From Odontesthes bonariensis (lineage: Eukaryota > Chordata > Actinopteri > Atheriniformes > Atherinopsidae): a stretch of DNA of 64,000 nucleotides. Position 1 is the first letter of the stretch. Each line of letters begins with the position of its first letter. The notes under the pieces were generated by a model. That model searched no databases, was not told where the DNA came from, and was given only the letters and a program-made list of their open reading frames with translations. This document shows positions 1 to 12,700 of this stretch, one piece after another. The translations under genes were made by a program, and so were the position numbers. Where the stretch lies: positions 7,540,254 to 7,604,253 of the forward strand of contig NC_134509.1 of NCBI RefSeq assembly GCF_027942865.1. The letters run 5' to 3'.

Positions 1-795
1 AGAACATAATACTTGCTGCGATATTGATTTCATCCCTGTTTGTTCCACTGTGTGTAGTGTGTAGACATATGTGTCACATCGAAGTATTTGCCACGTGTGA
101 AGTTCAATTGGCATTTTTTGTGAAGTGCATCATGAGAATACCCCAATTACCCCCAAAACACTGAAGATCATTTCCTGAATGTGTGTCTGTTGAATAAAGC
201 TTCCAACAAATTAGCAAATTACAAACTAGAATTTTTATTACATTTTAGAAAACTTCCCAACTTTTCATGAAATGGGGTTTGTCCAGGCTCACCTGCATCT
301 TTGTCCTGGAAGCTTCTGGGCTAAAATTGTATTTTGAATACATGAACCATTTGATCTGAGGAAACTCACATATTTTTCAACGAGAAATCATCTGTGAAAT
401 CGTGCTTGATGCTCCTGGAACGTGATGTGGATTAAAGCTTCTTAAACAACAATTTAACAGTTGATGAAACAACACAAACTTAAGATTGTTGCTCCAACCT
501 TAAGGATTAAAATGACCGAAGGTAGGAAGTAGGAATACACATAGATGGGGTTAAAGAAGGAGTGACATGTCTTCAATCTGAAATGAACAGTTCAACAATG
601 AAATACTGAGAAAAGGGGAGTTTAATAAAGAAAACATATCTTATTTTCAGGACTAATACACATCATAAGGCATCATTCATTATCCCACAGGACAAGCAGA
701 GTATTCAATGCATATTATTTCCTAAATAGAAACACTAGCCTATTTAATATAACTTTCTCTTCATTTCCCTTCTCCCCGCTCGATTTATCTCGTCC
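1..795. other. 3' flank of the secreted coiled-coil gene, no coding exon seen
   Basis: AT-rich sequence beyond the stop codon of the minus-strand coiled-coil gene. No splice-bounded open frame is recognisable on either strand. TTTATT at 234-239 reads AATAAA on the minus strand and could be the polyadenylation signal of that gene, which would give a 3' UTR of about 560 bases. This is only a motif match. Confidence 0.4.
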
Positions 796-3700
796 TCACT
801 CCCCCTGAACTTGCTTCCCTTCCTTGTTCTTAAGGATTCTCACCAGTCTCCTCCTGACCACCCGGCTGCCACTGGGCGCGCTTGCCCTCATTCTGCTCCT
901 AGGGTCATACCGGGCAGCATGCACCACCTCCGCTTTAAGGCTCTTCGCCCTGCTGGCTCCCACCTCTCCCATGCCTTCCTCACGGTAGCCGTGGCGACGG
1001 AGGAACGGTTCCAGCGTTGCTAGGCGATGAGAGAGCTCGGTGATGCGGTGGTGCAGAAGGGAGACTTCTCTGAAGAGGTCGTTGACGGACTCGGACAGAG
1101 GGCGAACCCTGCAGGAGGAGCAGAGGAGGCTCAGCTTCACGTGTCGCAACATTTCGACTGTCTCTCATCAGACCACTCACATGGGACGTGATCATTTGGG
1201 TCTATTAGACGTGTCAAAGCTAAACATGAATCAGATGGGCGCCTTATTAATATGTCACATTGTGTTGCAGTTTTTGTTCCTCTGTATCAACAACTTTCTT
1301 TGAAATTATTTTAGTTTTCTTACTCAAAATCTTCTGCTTTTTGTTCCTTTTATGTCTAGTTCTTAATCCTCTTATTTCTTTTAAAGCATTTCTCTTTAGC
1401 AGAAAACCAGCAGAAAAAAGAAAATACTTCTCTTTTTTTTCATGTGCACTAACTTACTATTTTGCCAATTAAGCAATCTCTGTGTAGTATAAATGAACAG
1501 CTAGTGAGAAACATTTTAAGCCGGTGAGGAACTTCTATGTACAGAGAGTACATAATAGTTCCCATTTAAAGACAGACCCCAACAGGATACAATATTAGGA
1601 AATGGTTAAAGATTAGATTCAGGTTAAGATATGTGCTGACGTAGCACAGTTAGAGGAGGAACTTTTAAATTTGCCTTTCACTAAAATACTGTGTAATGGT
1701 GACACTGCCTCCCCAAAATGATTTTTGGGGCTATTTTTGTTGGAAAGTTGCTCGATTAGAAATGGGGACAGAGAGAGGGGGTGGCATACAGCTGGGGGCC
1801 CGAGCAGGGACTGAAACCTGGCGTGGCCGTGTTGAGGAGCTTCAGTGTCTGTATATGGGGCACCAGTTGAGTTAACTGGTGCCCCACTTCTAGCACTACT
1901 TTGCATGAAAACCCCCTTTTTCCGTCGAGTTGAGTTATGGTGTAAAATAGCAGAAACAACTAAACAAATGTTGAAACAGAAAAATGTTGCTCTTTGCTTC
2001 TTTGAATTTGATGCAACCACATTTAAAAAATGCTGCTACAGAGACATGTTTACCACTATGTTGCATCACCACTTCTTTTGACCAGACTCTGTAAATATTT
2101 GGGAATTGAGAAGACCAGTTGGTGTAGTAACAAAGTAACATGTTTTACTTTTTAGCTCAATAAGCACCAGATGCTTTCAGTTGATGATATGTCTGCAGAT
2201 ATGACACTTTGGCATCACTTTTGGCACACTTTTACTGTTGCAATATATGCAGAATGTGGTTAGGCATTGTCTTGCTGAATTATGGAAGGCATTCCCTGTT
2301 GGAGACATTGTCTGAATAGGAGCATGTTTCTCTAAAACTTGGGCATATCATTCTGCATGTTGCCTTCGTAGATACACAGCAGGTTGTTGTTTCTGAACTT
2401 CCTTTGAACATGTGTCCTATTTAAATGCAAAACTTTGAAAGTCCTGCTAGATGGCACAAAGAAATACAGATTTAGTCTTCTTCAGCTCGAATTTGTAATT
2501 TTCTCTTAGAGTGTTTCACCTTTTTCTACTATTTGATAGAGCACATTTTTCACAGACTATACTGTCCTATTAGATTAGTGGACTTCCTAAACCATCTCAG
2601 AAACTTGGTTTAGGTATGTAATGCAAAAAGAAAGCATCTGTTATGACCTTGTTTTTTCAAAAGTCCATACTTTTACCATAAAGTGTCATCACAACCATTT
2701 GTGAAAAAGGCATTGATTCTGATTATTATTGCTCCAAGGAAATGAAAAACTGCAAAGAAACAGTTGTTCAAGCATGTAAGTAACAAGAAGATCTGACCAG
2801 TTATATTTATTCTGATACTAACCATGTATTTTTAACACCTCAATGATTGCAACCATTTGCGGGTGAGAGCACAAGATAAATTTAAGGTGTCACGAGTGGG
2901 TGGGCAGTAGAAAAGTGTGATACCATTGAAAATATGCAGGATGAGGCTCAAATAAGGGAACTTGAATGAAGATCTTCAGTGTCACATAGCCTACTGGATT
3001 AGCACCCTCTAGTCTGTGTATGTGTTTGTAGCCAAGTGAATACTAGCAAGGTGTGGGAAGTGGACATCGTCACATAAGAGCACATATGGAGATGTAAGGC
3101 GTCAATGTGCTGACCGAACTGAAACTGAAGCTGTATCTCTGTAATTTTGAGTGTTTATTGTGAAAGTGTAAAGTTTTGTCCGGTTGACCAATGTTGCTTT
3201 TTCACATTCCAGCATGAGATTAGGTTGGAACTATAAGTGCTGGGTCATAGCTGTATGGTTTGTACATTGAAATGCAGACGAAGTTACCGAAGAACCTGAT
3301 TAACTAGAATATAGAGAAAATTTGGGTGGTGGCTGACAGATCAGCACAGCTTAAATAAAGAGGAGACATAGTAAAAGGCAAATAAGAACTTCTTATTTCC
3401 TAAAAAGTAAGAAAAACATTCACAGAGTAAAATTTAACCAAATTAAGGGTGCTGAGACACCTTGTTCATGGGTGATATAAGTTACCTTGAGTAGTCGGGC
3501 AGCAGCGTGCTGGGCTGAGAGTGCAGCAAAGTCTTGATCTCACTGAAGATGCGTTTTCCCCAGGCGTCTAAAACTCTGGTCACACTGCGCACTGTGGCCA
3601 CGTTCACACTGTCAGCTGAAAAACCAGAGCATGACACCATAAGCAATCATGAGGTGTCCTAATTTTTCTCTGCACCAAGTAGTTGAAACTCATCTGTGCA

Positions 3701-3932
3701 GTTTGCTGCATTTCATTCAGCTGCTACAGTTCACAGGTTCAAACACTCAGTGATTTACAGGCCCCGTATCTCTGGACGGCTAAGATCAAACACCGGCTGG
3801 TAAATTTATACCTCCCTCTCTGTAGTTCCAGTACCCATAATCCAGTTCATTCTCCTCGCTGGCGGCACGGGCCCCTGTTGCCATGGCAACCACCATCAGC
3901 TCCAACAACAGATACAGATATAGAGGGGCCAT
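796..3932 (-). CDS. Predicted secreted coiled-coil protein, family not recognised, 3 exons, 187 aa
   Basis: Coding exons on the minus strand are 3932-3812, 3615-3486 and 1108-796 (121, 130 and 313 nt; sum 564, frame kept throughout). Donors read GTATAA and GTAACC, and both acceptors follow CAG. Residues 1-23 form a typical signal peptide (MAPLYLYLLLELMVV core, then small residues). A short acidic stretch with DYGYWNY follows. Residues about 41-83 look helical. Residues about 85-125 are heptad-like with Leu/Val/Ile at regular spacing, so a coiled coil is likely. The C-terminal 50 residues are very basic (RVVRRRLVRILKNK). There is no transmembrane segment after the signal, so the product is probably secreted and may oligomerise. 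The start was chosen because it gives the signal peptide. I do not recognise the family: it is not CCDC134, ANGPTL8 or PLAC9 as I know them. The structure is well supported by the sequence; the function is unknown. Confidence 0.7.
1109..3485 (-). other. Intron 2 of the secreted coiled-coil gene
   Basis: AT-rich intron of about 2.4 kb between coding exons 2 and 3. The only ordered structure seen is a 13-bp perfect hairpin at 1856-1886. Open frames here are short and lack splice signals or recognisable domains. Confidence 0.6.
1856..1886. repeat. Perfect short inverted repeat (13-bp arms, 5-nt loop)
   Basis: Arms 1856-1868 and 1874-1886 are exact reverse complements (TGGGGCACCAGTT against AACTGGTGCCCCA) around the loop GAGTT. 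It lies inside an intron. It is too short for a typical microRNA precursor and may be a mobile-element relic. Confidence 0.8.
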
Positions 3933-3955
3933 GAAGAGCAGATAGACACTTTCCT

Positions 3956-6800
3956 TCTAAAAGAAGAACAAAGAGAAGAAAAGAAACCTTAATGTATGCT
4001 CTGTCGAACATGAACAGATAAAATCTATTTTTTATGAATACAGAAGTCAAATTAAAAAGGATAAAGAACAAATAAGAGAGAATACAAACACAATATTATG
4101 TGCACAAAAACGACACAAGTACTGTGATAAAGTTAACATCTATGGGATTTGTATTTAGATTTTCTGAATGATGCTACCGCATTTCAAGCATTTTATGTGG
4201 AAAAATTGTATCTTTACTCTCCTGCATGTGTCTAAACCAAATGCCAAGCAAGGCATAATCACCATGGTAACTTCATCTAATCATGTTCAAAGCGTGGCTG
4301 TAAGCACTATGGGAAAAACTCATTTTTGGACAACATCGGCAGCCAAGATAGGTGTGGCTGTCAAGCTGTTTGATGCATTGTCACAATCCATTATAAAGTG
4401 CCACATGTAGATGTACATTAATTCTAACCCTAACCAAGTACTCTCTTAACGCCATAACCCGAACCATTCACTTGTGAGAACGCTGGAAAAACAAATCACA
4501 ATCAAAAGGGAAGTACAGAAGTACAGTGACTGGGGGGGAGTTATGCATGAAGGTGTTCAGAGTGTCACAAAGGTCCATGGACTGTCAACAATTAACTCCT
4601 TTTAAGTGTGTCTTATAAGTGTGTCCAATTCAGCACTAACAAGACATGGAAACTTCATGTAGGAACACATATGGAGACGCAGAGCATTGACGTTCTGACG
4701 TGCCGGGGAATTAAAACTTAAGCTGTATTTAATGTAGTAAACAGAGTAAGACAATAGATAATAATGTCTTGTGCTATGAACTAATGGATGGAGTTTGCCC
4801 CACAAGTTTTCTGTTTTGAAGATAAGGCTGATGACCACGTTCTTCATGGTGTCCTCTGGGAGGTGCTTCAGGAGTATTGGGATTGAACAGGTTATGTGGC
4901 CCTTGTACAACCAGAGTGAAAGCTTGGTTTGCATTGCCAGCAGTTAGTCAGACTAATTCCAAGTGTTTATTGGGCTCCACCCAGGCAGCCATTTGTCACC
5001 AACTCTGTTCAAAGTCAAGAGGTGGAGGGTCTTAAGTTCCATAGGCGTAGAGTTGCATCTTTGCTTTCTGCAGATGATGTGTTCCTGTTGGTTTCATCTA
5101 GTAGACACTTCTAGTAGGCGTCGGTGCAGTTCACAATCCAATTTGAAGCAGCTGGGATGAGAATTAGCACCTCTAATCCGAAGGGCAGAGGACTTAGGCA
5201 ATGATGCAAACTTTGTACCAGTCTGTTGGAATTAAGAGCTGACCCAAAGGGTAAACTGTTGATATTATAGTCTACATTCAAGCCTTCATCTATGGTTAAG
5301 AGCTGCAGGTGGTGACCGAAAGAATGAAACTGTGAATACACGCAACTGAAATTATCGTTCTTTGAAGGATGGTTGGCCTCACCCAGAGAGGAGTTTCATC
5401 ATCTGGGAGTTACCAAGAGTAGAGTCACTCTTCCACAATGAAGTTCCCCAGCTGAGGTTATTGGGGTATCTAGCTAAGATGCTTTTTAGATGCCTCCCGG
5501 GACATTTGTTTTGGACATGTACCGTTGGGAGCTGACTTTGGGGTAGACAGAGGAATTGGGATTTTGCCTGCACAAGTGGCAGATGTACTCCACATCCACT
5601 GCTTGGATGAATAGATTGAATGCAAAGGGTGCTGACTGATGATTTGGACCACCTGTGCCATAAAGTAAGGATCAGAAAAAAATGTGATGTTACTTCCTGT
5701 TTGGCAGCTTCACCACTGATATCAATAGCTGCGACAGAGCAATGCCTTTAGCTTTGATCATCTGTGCCTTTCTCTGTAAGAACCTAGTAGAGTAGTAGTG
5801 GCTGATGTAATGCTTTGAACACACCTTGGGCCAGCAGTATCTCGTGTTATTGTTTGCGGTTCAAACGTTAAATGTTCAAACTCATCTCGAACTTTGATAG
5901 TGCTTGTGATGCAGGCGTGAAAGTTTGTGGAAGGAATCTGGGGACCCAACATGTTTTCCAGATTTCACAGCTTTTTACTCCACATTTGAAGCGACTGCTA
6001 TAAATGGCAAAAATAAAATGATGATGGAGAATAAATAGAAACATTTAAGATGCCTCACACAGTTTCGCTGCTTGGCACCAATCGACACACAGATTACAAC
6101 ACACCTACACTTGTTAATTGTGCTATCTGTGTGAAAACAATGAAATAAAGCAGCATAAAGCAACGTTCCTCCAAGAGCTGGATGACTGTGTCTGTTCTGA
6201 GAGGAGAATGACCTCAACACTCCAGTCTGGCAAAGTAAAGCAGGGTTTCAAAACTTTTCCTTTCCTTTCTTTTTTGCTTCTCTTTTCTCTTCTTTTTTTT
6301 AAGTCCACGTCTGACAGTGAAAAACACTAAAGAAGGTGCAGGCAAGCGGCCCAGGAAAGAGGACAACTAAAGCAAAAACAAAATGGATTACATCCATATG
6401 ACAAAGTCTGTGACTCCACACTGGAAAAATGATGAGCCAATGACTCATTGTTTTGATCAGAATTGTTTTCATGGGATTTGGGGGCCGATTAAAGGCACAC
6501 TGAATCAGTCATGTCATAACCTCATTCAGCTTGTTTGAATTCTCATAACACACATGGACACAAACCAGTCACACGCCAGTTTCCATTAACTGTGATCATA
6601 GTCTGTGATCTCAAATTAGATTTTAAGCTTTTCAAACTTACGTTGCGGTTGCAGAAATCTGACTGGCTGGACAGTGCTTTGGAAAAATGGACAAATACTC
6701 ACATCTGAAGTGATGATGAGAGTTTAAGACTTAGCAGAAAGTCCCTCTCTCCAGTCTGTCAGTGACACGGTCCTCTCTACTTATGCCTGTTTTCTCTGTA
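3956..6800 (-). other. Possible 5' UTR exon and intron of the secreted coiled-coil gene
   Basis: The coding start sits in an exon that begins at 3956, just after a good minus-strand acceptor (CTTCTTTTAG). A non-coding exon must therefore lie upstream. A plausible candidate ends at 6713, where the minus strand reads CACTTCAGAT followed by the strong donor GTGAGTAT. The upstream limit near 6800 is a guess. Transcript data would settle it. Confidence 0.3.
4940..5660 (+). mobile_element. Degenerate LINE reverse-transcriptase fragment, RTE/Rex3-like
   Basis: One frame at about 5045-5100 reads RRVASLLSADDVFLLVSSS, which resembles the LFADDVVLLASS catalytic block of fish non-LTR reverse transcriptases. 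Downstream, GCTGGGATGAGAATTAGCAC resembles the GMRIST segment that follows it, and about 5490-5520 (GATGCCTCCCGGGACATTTG) resembles the M-P-P-G-H-L block near the C terminus. Stops and frame changes interrupt the copy throughout, so it is dead. The family assignment comes from remembered consensus and is tentative. Confidence 0.5.
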
Positions 6801-9311
6801 ACGCTGTGTGCTACCTCGTCTCACAGCTGTGGTATGAGGACGGTGCTGCTGGTCCAGTTCTGAGCCCCTTTGAAGAAAGTCTTAATTTGTGGAGGTTCAA
6901 GAGTTGTGGTATCTTTACACCTCAATACACGCCCACCTCCGACTCTCCCTCTCTCATGCACATGCACACTCCACAATCCAGCTACTGCCAGATGTGTGGC
7001 ACATCCTCTTCTTTCAGATAAGTCTTATGATTTACCTTGTGTTGGTTTCTCCTTATATTCGTGGTCTCCTTTAACGTACATGTCTGTCAGAGGCTGTAAT
7101 CTTGCTCTGCTGCAGGATCGAGTTTCTGCATTTTTGTGCTATGCATTCCTCAAAACTTCTGTAAAAGATCGGATCCTTTGAATCTGTCTCTGCTTCCCCA
7201 AGTCGAGCAGGAGCTGCTGATGGTATTTATTTACTGTGAGCACTTTTGTTCAGTATGTCTGATTTATGCTCGTTCAATATTGATCTCTGAGTTTTCTTGG
7301 TGAATTTCTGGGAAGACATTTCCTAAGTATGTTATTTGGCCACAGAATAGCAGGTAGTTTGCTCCTCCACCAGAGACATTGAAATCTCCATATGTCAGTC
7401 ATCATTTTTCCAAAATATGTAAAACATCCACTGGTGATGGGTGACATATTCAGAACCTTTATTTACTGTGAGTATAAGCAATACCCCACAATCAGAAACT
7501 GTACTGAACAGTTTGTAGGTATTTCAGCCATTCAATACACTGTTTTTTGATTGAGCACAAATTCTATCATATAAATGCTTTAAAAAAAACTTAATTACAA
7601 CATTTTGTGTTATAAGATAGACTATATAAGTACTTATATATACATTAGATAAATATCGGACACTGCTGGTTGACTTTCATCTCTTTCCTATTTGTTACTA
7701 TTTGCTGATAGGCTGATTGGGGTCAACAAACTGAATATTGGCCAATATGTCTGTGCGTGCCTATTTAGAAGGTATGCACCGTTTGTGACATCTAGGGCCG
7801 ATGTCAATGTTAAAACTGGCAATTTAGCCGATAGCCAATTGCTGATATCAACTGTTTTTGCCATTTGTCTTTTACTTTAATATCAGGGAGATAGCAAAAC
7901 ATACAATATGAAAAATAGCGAAACACTAAGTATTTCAGCCTAACATCACACCATCGATCAACAAGCTGAATATCGACCGCTACTGATGTTAGGCTGATAT
8001 ATCTGTGCATCCCTACTACTGAGTGCCACATACTCTCGGTAATGTAAGTACATATTCAAAATTTTACTCAAGAAACAATGAGAACTTTCTTTGGGGCAGT
8101 TTAATTCAGAACATTTAATCCCATTAATAAACTGATAAAAGACCATTTGCAGGCTGCAGATTGGGTGTGGAAGTTAGTACTATTGCCTCACAGTGTGGCT
8201 TTTCTGCCGGCTTCTTCCCACAGCCAGAGCAGAAATATGTTATGTTCATTTGTGATCCAAAGTTAACTGGTGTTAGACAAATCTAATTTGTCTTGTTTGT
8301 CTCTGTTTGCCATGTGATGTAGTGGCAACCTTACAGGCTGCATCCTGCCTCTTGCCTTAAGATAACTGGGATAGGTTCCGGCCCCCATGTGACTCTGAAA
8401 AGGATGACATGGGCAAAGAACATAGGTTGAACGAATGAAACTAATCTGCAAAAGCCTTTTTTGAAATGAAGGAAAACAACACCGGTTTTTGCAATTTCTT
8501 AAAAAGCATGATTTAGAAAAATACATCAACACAAATATCTAAACCTATCTGAGATAATGACTGAAGCTGAAACATACAGTATGTCAGAGTGGAGTCAAAG
8601 ATACCACATTTTCCTTATGAAATATTCCAATGTCTAAAGTTGCATAAATTAGATGGTCAGAAATAAATAGCTAAAAAGATTCTTGCACAGTTGAGCAAAA
8701 TCACTTTTGACCTCTGTATACTTTCATTATTAAAGGCTTTCAGAAAGGTACTATGATATTTCAACAAAATAAACGTTTTCTCTGCTTTGCTTAACGCTGA
8801 AAGAAAACAGCATGAGCTAATCTGGTTACAATCCACACACCATTCCCTCATTGGTATTAAAGATTTAAGAGAATTGTTATCAAAATATGCTTTTTGATTT
8901 GTTACTCTTTCAACCTAAGAGCAAATCTCACTGTGTAAGTAACAGATTTATAAACTTCCCTTCCCCAGAAGGATGGGAGACACAAAGTGCAGGAATGAAT
9001 TGTTCTTCATTGACTGGCATCCAGATGTTATTCCAGCTCCCAGTGTCTGTTTTCGTGCTGAAGCAGAAGTGAGGTCAGAGTTGGCCTGATTGTATAGCCA
9101 GAGAGAAAATATTGAAAAAGTCAACTGGAGAGGAGGAGTGAAAACAGAAAGAAAATAGCACAAACAAATGGATTTTAAATAACAACAAGCACTGCATCTT
9201 AATATCTTTACGCCCCACTCAGCGAAGTTGAGGGAGTCACCCCTCTGTCGACAGCTGGTTCAAATTAACAACAGGCAATTTGTCACCTTCAGCTGAATTC
9301 CAACTAGACGC
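5661..9311. other. Non-coding stretch with degenerate repeats
   Basis: No gene recognised. About 7690-8030 contains two similar blocks (GTCAACAAACTGAATATTGG and ATCAACAAGCTGAATATCGA), the second followed by GTGCATCCCT, a phrase common in hAT-like fish elements. This looks like an old non-autonomous DNA transposon, but no clean termini were found. The rest holds only short open frames without splice context. Confidence 0.4.
8160..8425 (+). repeat. Degenerate teleost interspersed repeat (GGGATAGG..CC core)
   Basis: The segment carries CTGGGATAGGTTCCGGCCCC and GACTCTGAAAAGGATGA. It is a diverged relative of the repeat at 16247-16377, which has the same core and an ATGG tail. The upstream portion resembles the 5' part of the same family seen at 33040-33190. 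The family name is not assigned. Confidence 0.55.

Positions 9312-9314
<3 letters not shown>

Positions 9315-9343
<29 letters not shown>
9315..9343. repeat. (AC)n microsatellite
   Basis: About 14 uninterrupted AC units, roughly 450 bp upstream of the nfam1 start codon. Likely polymorphic in length. Confidence 0.9.
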
Positions 9344-9791
9344 CACAAAAGGATTTACGCACTCGTGGCTCACACTGTTTTTTCTCCAACACTGTCTCAC
9401 TGTGGAGGAAAGCCAACACTGCACTCTGCTTCACCTCCAGAAGCTGATGAAACACCCACACAGCAACCAAAAACGCTCCTCTTTCCAACACCACGCAGAG
9501 CAGGCTCGTGACCGTCCTCTGGTGGATGTGTCCCTGTGCTGTGTCCTGGCTTTAATGTTTGCAGTCACAGTTGTAAACGTTCTTTCCATTTGTGTTGTGG
9601 CCCCTTTAATATCCCCCTTGTGTCAGCTGCAAGGGAAAACAGAAACAAAAAAAAAAAGGTTTTGGGGAAGTGTTGGTTTTGCTACAGACAGGAAACTCAT
9701 TGTTGCCGTTTAGTCACCAGGACAAAGAGAGCAGAAATATATAGAGGAACTTCAACGAAAGTGGACTGTTAACACCTGAAACTAACACAAA

Positions 9792-12700
9792 ATGGAAGCT
9801 CAACACTTCGGCCATCTCTCCCTAATGTTGACTTGGATATTTGTATTCGCGTGCCCCTCTGTGTGTACAGGAATGGGAACACCAAGTAAGCCATCCAAGC
9901 TATTCTCTGATTAGCATATATTTGACAGAAAACAAACGAGCTGTATGGTTTGTGCAGGTTTTTTTGGTCTCCGGTGATCAAGTAAAACCGACGTGTTTCT
10001 TTAGCATCACATCAACTGCAATTGGTGATTTTTTTTCTTTCCATGATCATGTAATATTTGTCTTTGTCTTGCCCTTCCTAGACTTTTTTTTAGTTGACCT
10101 GTTTATCAGGTCTATAACTGTCACAAGATAGTGGATCAGTATGTGCTTAAAGAGTTCAAAGAGTTTATAGTATTGAAAACCTGAAAACCTCTAAATCTGG
10201 CATGTTGGATCCAGTTCAGTTTTACCTTGTTGTCAAAGATTCATTTAATCTCTGTTTATTAACTTTTTGATTAATGTTAATATTTAACTCTAATGTTAAT
10301 GTCCATTGTGTCCCCTTGCAGTGATTACCCTGACAAACAGAGTATTTCTGGCCCACCCAGGCCAAGATCTCAGAATTAACTGTGAGCTGGAGAAACCGGT
10401 AAACCAAACTCAGGACTACTTGAGGTGCTTCAGTCCCTCCCAAATAGAAATATATAAAGTTCTCGTTGCCGCCACAACTGGTACGCCGGTCCGGGAGGAC
10501 CTGCTACTGCAGCTGAAGAACATGAGCAGTTCAGGAAGATACAGCTGCAGATATAAAACTGCCACGGTGTCCTGGTTTCTACGAGTGACAGGTGAGAACA
10601 AAAAGAGGAGTTCAATGATTCTTAGTAAAGTGTTATGACGTTTGAGAAAACATATTTATTGCAATTCTTACACTTCTCTTTTAAAAAAGTAGTAATTTGT
10701 CATTACTTTCAGTAAAAGTAATAACAAGGCACGAGTTTCCATTAAAGAGTCTCATGTCTGGGAAAAAAAGGAATTCGGCGATATCAGAGCAAGAAGAGTT
10801 CCTTCACATTTGACTTTGTCACAAAGGACAGTGATGAGTAAAATGAAACATTATAGGGTTCGGAAGCAAAGCAGAATATGGGGAAACTTTACTCAAATCT
10901 AAGTACTTTGGGCCAAAATCCCCCTCTTACATACAAAGGCCCAATGATCAAACTTTACTGGATCTTTGAAACCTCATAGTTCTGTATCATTCAACCTGTA
11001 CCCACAATCAAAGCAAGTATAAAGGTTGTTTGTTATTAAATACGACCCATAATGACATCCTGTTAAAGTACTGCTCCTACAAGCTGAGAAATAATTCTCA
11101 CACGAGCATTTTCACATTAGATATGATTCCATTCTCAAGTCTTTGGTTTAAGAAGGTAGGGCTTTTAATCACGTGCCTTAATTCGATGTGAGATGGACAC
11201 CAATATATGACAGCTGTAACAAGTTTTATTTCTGACACTAACATTGTTTATTCAAATCAAAACTGTTAGCGTTAGAAAATGATCATATTAGGGCTAAAAT
11301 ACATTCTTTTTTCCAATGACTAAGAATCATAATCACCTTTATGGATGCCATTTTGCTGGTTATGGCAAAACTTTGTCACTTCCTGATGGGATTTAGGCAA
11401 TAACATCTCTTGATTAGAGTTAGAAATCAAGACTACCTGGTTACAGCCATACAAAGGAAGCTTGTTGGGCCTAAAAAACAAACAAACAAAAAAAACCATT
11501 CTTTTTACAATGTGATCTTCACCCTCATGGAGTGAATTGTACTCGGGTTGGGGTAAGGGTCACATGCAGTTGCTCTCACAACCACAAGAGATGAATCTAT
11601 GTCTCAATTTTGTCTCCATTACCTCTTGTTGTTTTTCCACTTTTTCAATTTGTGCTTCCTTTTACTCTAACTTTTATACAGGTACTCGCATTTACCTCCC
11701 TTTCTTTTTCTTGAGGCTCACAAAGGCTTCCCTATGCTAAGCTCTTTTTCAGTGATTGTCCATTTTGCCGTTGTAGTGAATGGAGGCAATTATATAATAT
11801 ACCCACAGGCTTATTTACACATTTTCTTAACAGGGCTCATAATTTGAAAACTGCTGAGCTTCAAAATACTGTTTATCTTGACACACAGTGGATTAGTTTG
11901 CAGAACTAATCCAAACATCGTCCTTTTTTGCATTGATCCCATTCAACAGGCGTCTCTTATTTATGCCTCTACAGCCATGTAGCCTTGCAGATTTTTTTAA
12001 ATCCTACAAATTCCACAATGTCCACGTTATTTGGATTTCATACCGCACGTTTCAATCGGCCTATTTATGACACTGTGATTAAGAGCAGGACACTGCAGAA
12101 TATCATTATATTTTTTCATATCATTGTTTTTCAGGTAAAAGCAAGAAGTTGCCGGTGATGTTGGACTACACGGAGATCATAGTGGCAGTCTTCACTGGTT
12201 TGCTTCTTGTCTTCAGTGTGGTCGGCTCGGTGTATGTCTTCAGAGGACATTGGGTAAGATGTGTCCCTCTCAGGAGTTAGGAAACAGCATGTTGAAAGAT
12301 GTAACGTTCACTCAAAGTGTTATTGCGTTTCTAAAGCTCCAGAAGAAGTTATGTTTTCTAATACTTCAGTAACTGTAAAGGTCAAAAGATTAGTCAGAAG
12401 ACAGAGCTTTTACAATTAGCCAACAATTGTCTAACAGCAGACAGTCTCCTATCAACCTGTAGTAACAAGCCTCTTCTAAAACTTCTAATTTTTAGAAAGA
12501 AAGGAACACTGCGAGTGACACTGACAAAGCACAGAAGCAAAAGACAGAAGGAAGGAGGGCCACTGAGATTGAGAAAGACAACATGGCTGTGACAACAGCT
12601 CAATCTACTTCTTTCTATGCTGTAAGCACTTTAATACTCATCAGAGACAAATTTCACTTTAATTTAATGTTGCCATCATCTTTTTTTTTGTCCTCTGTCT

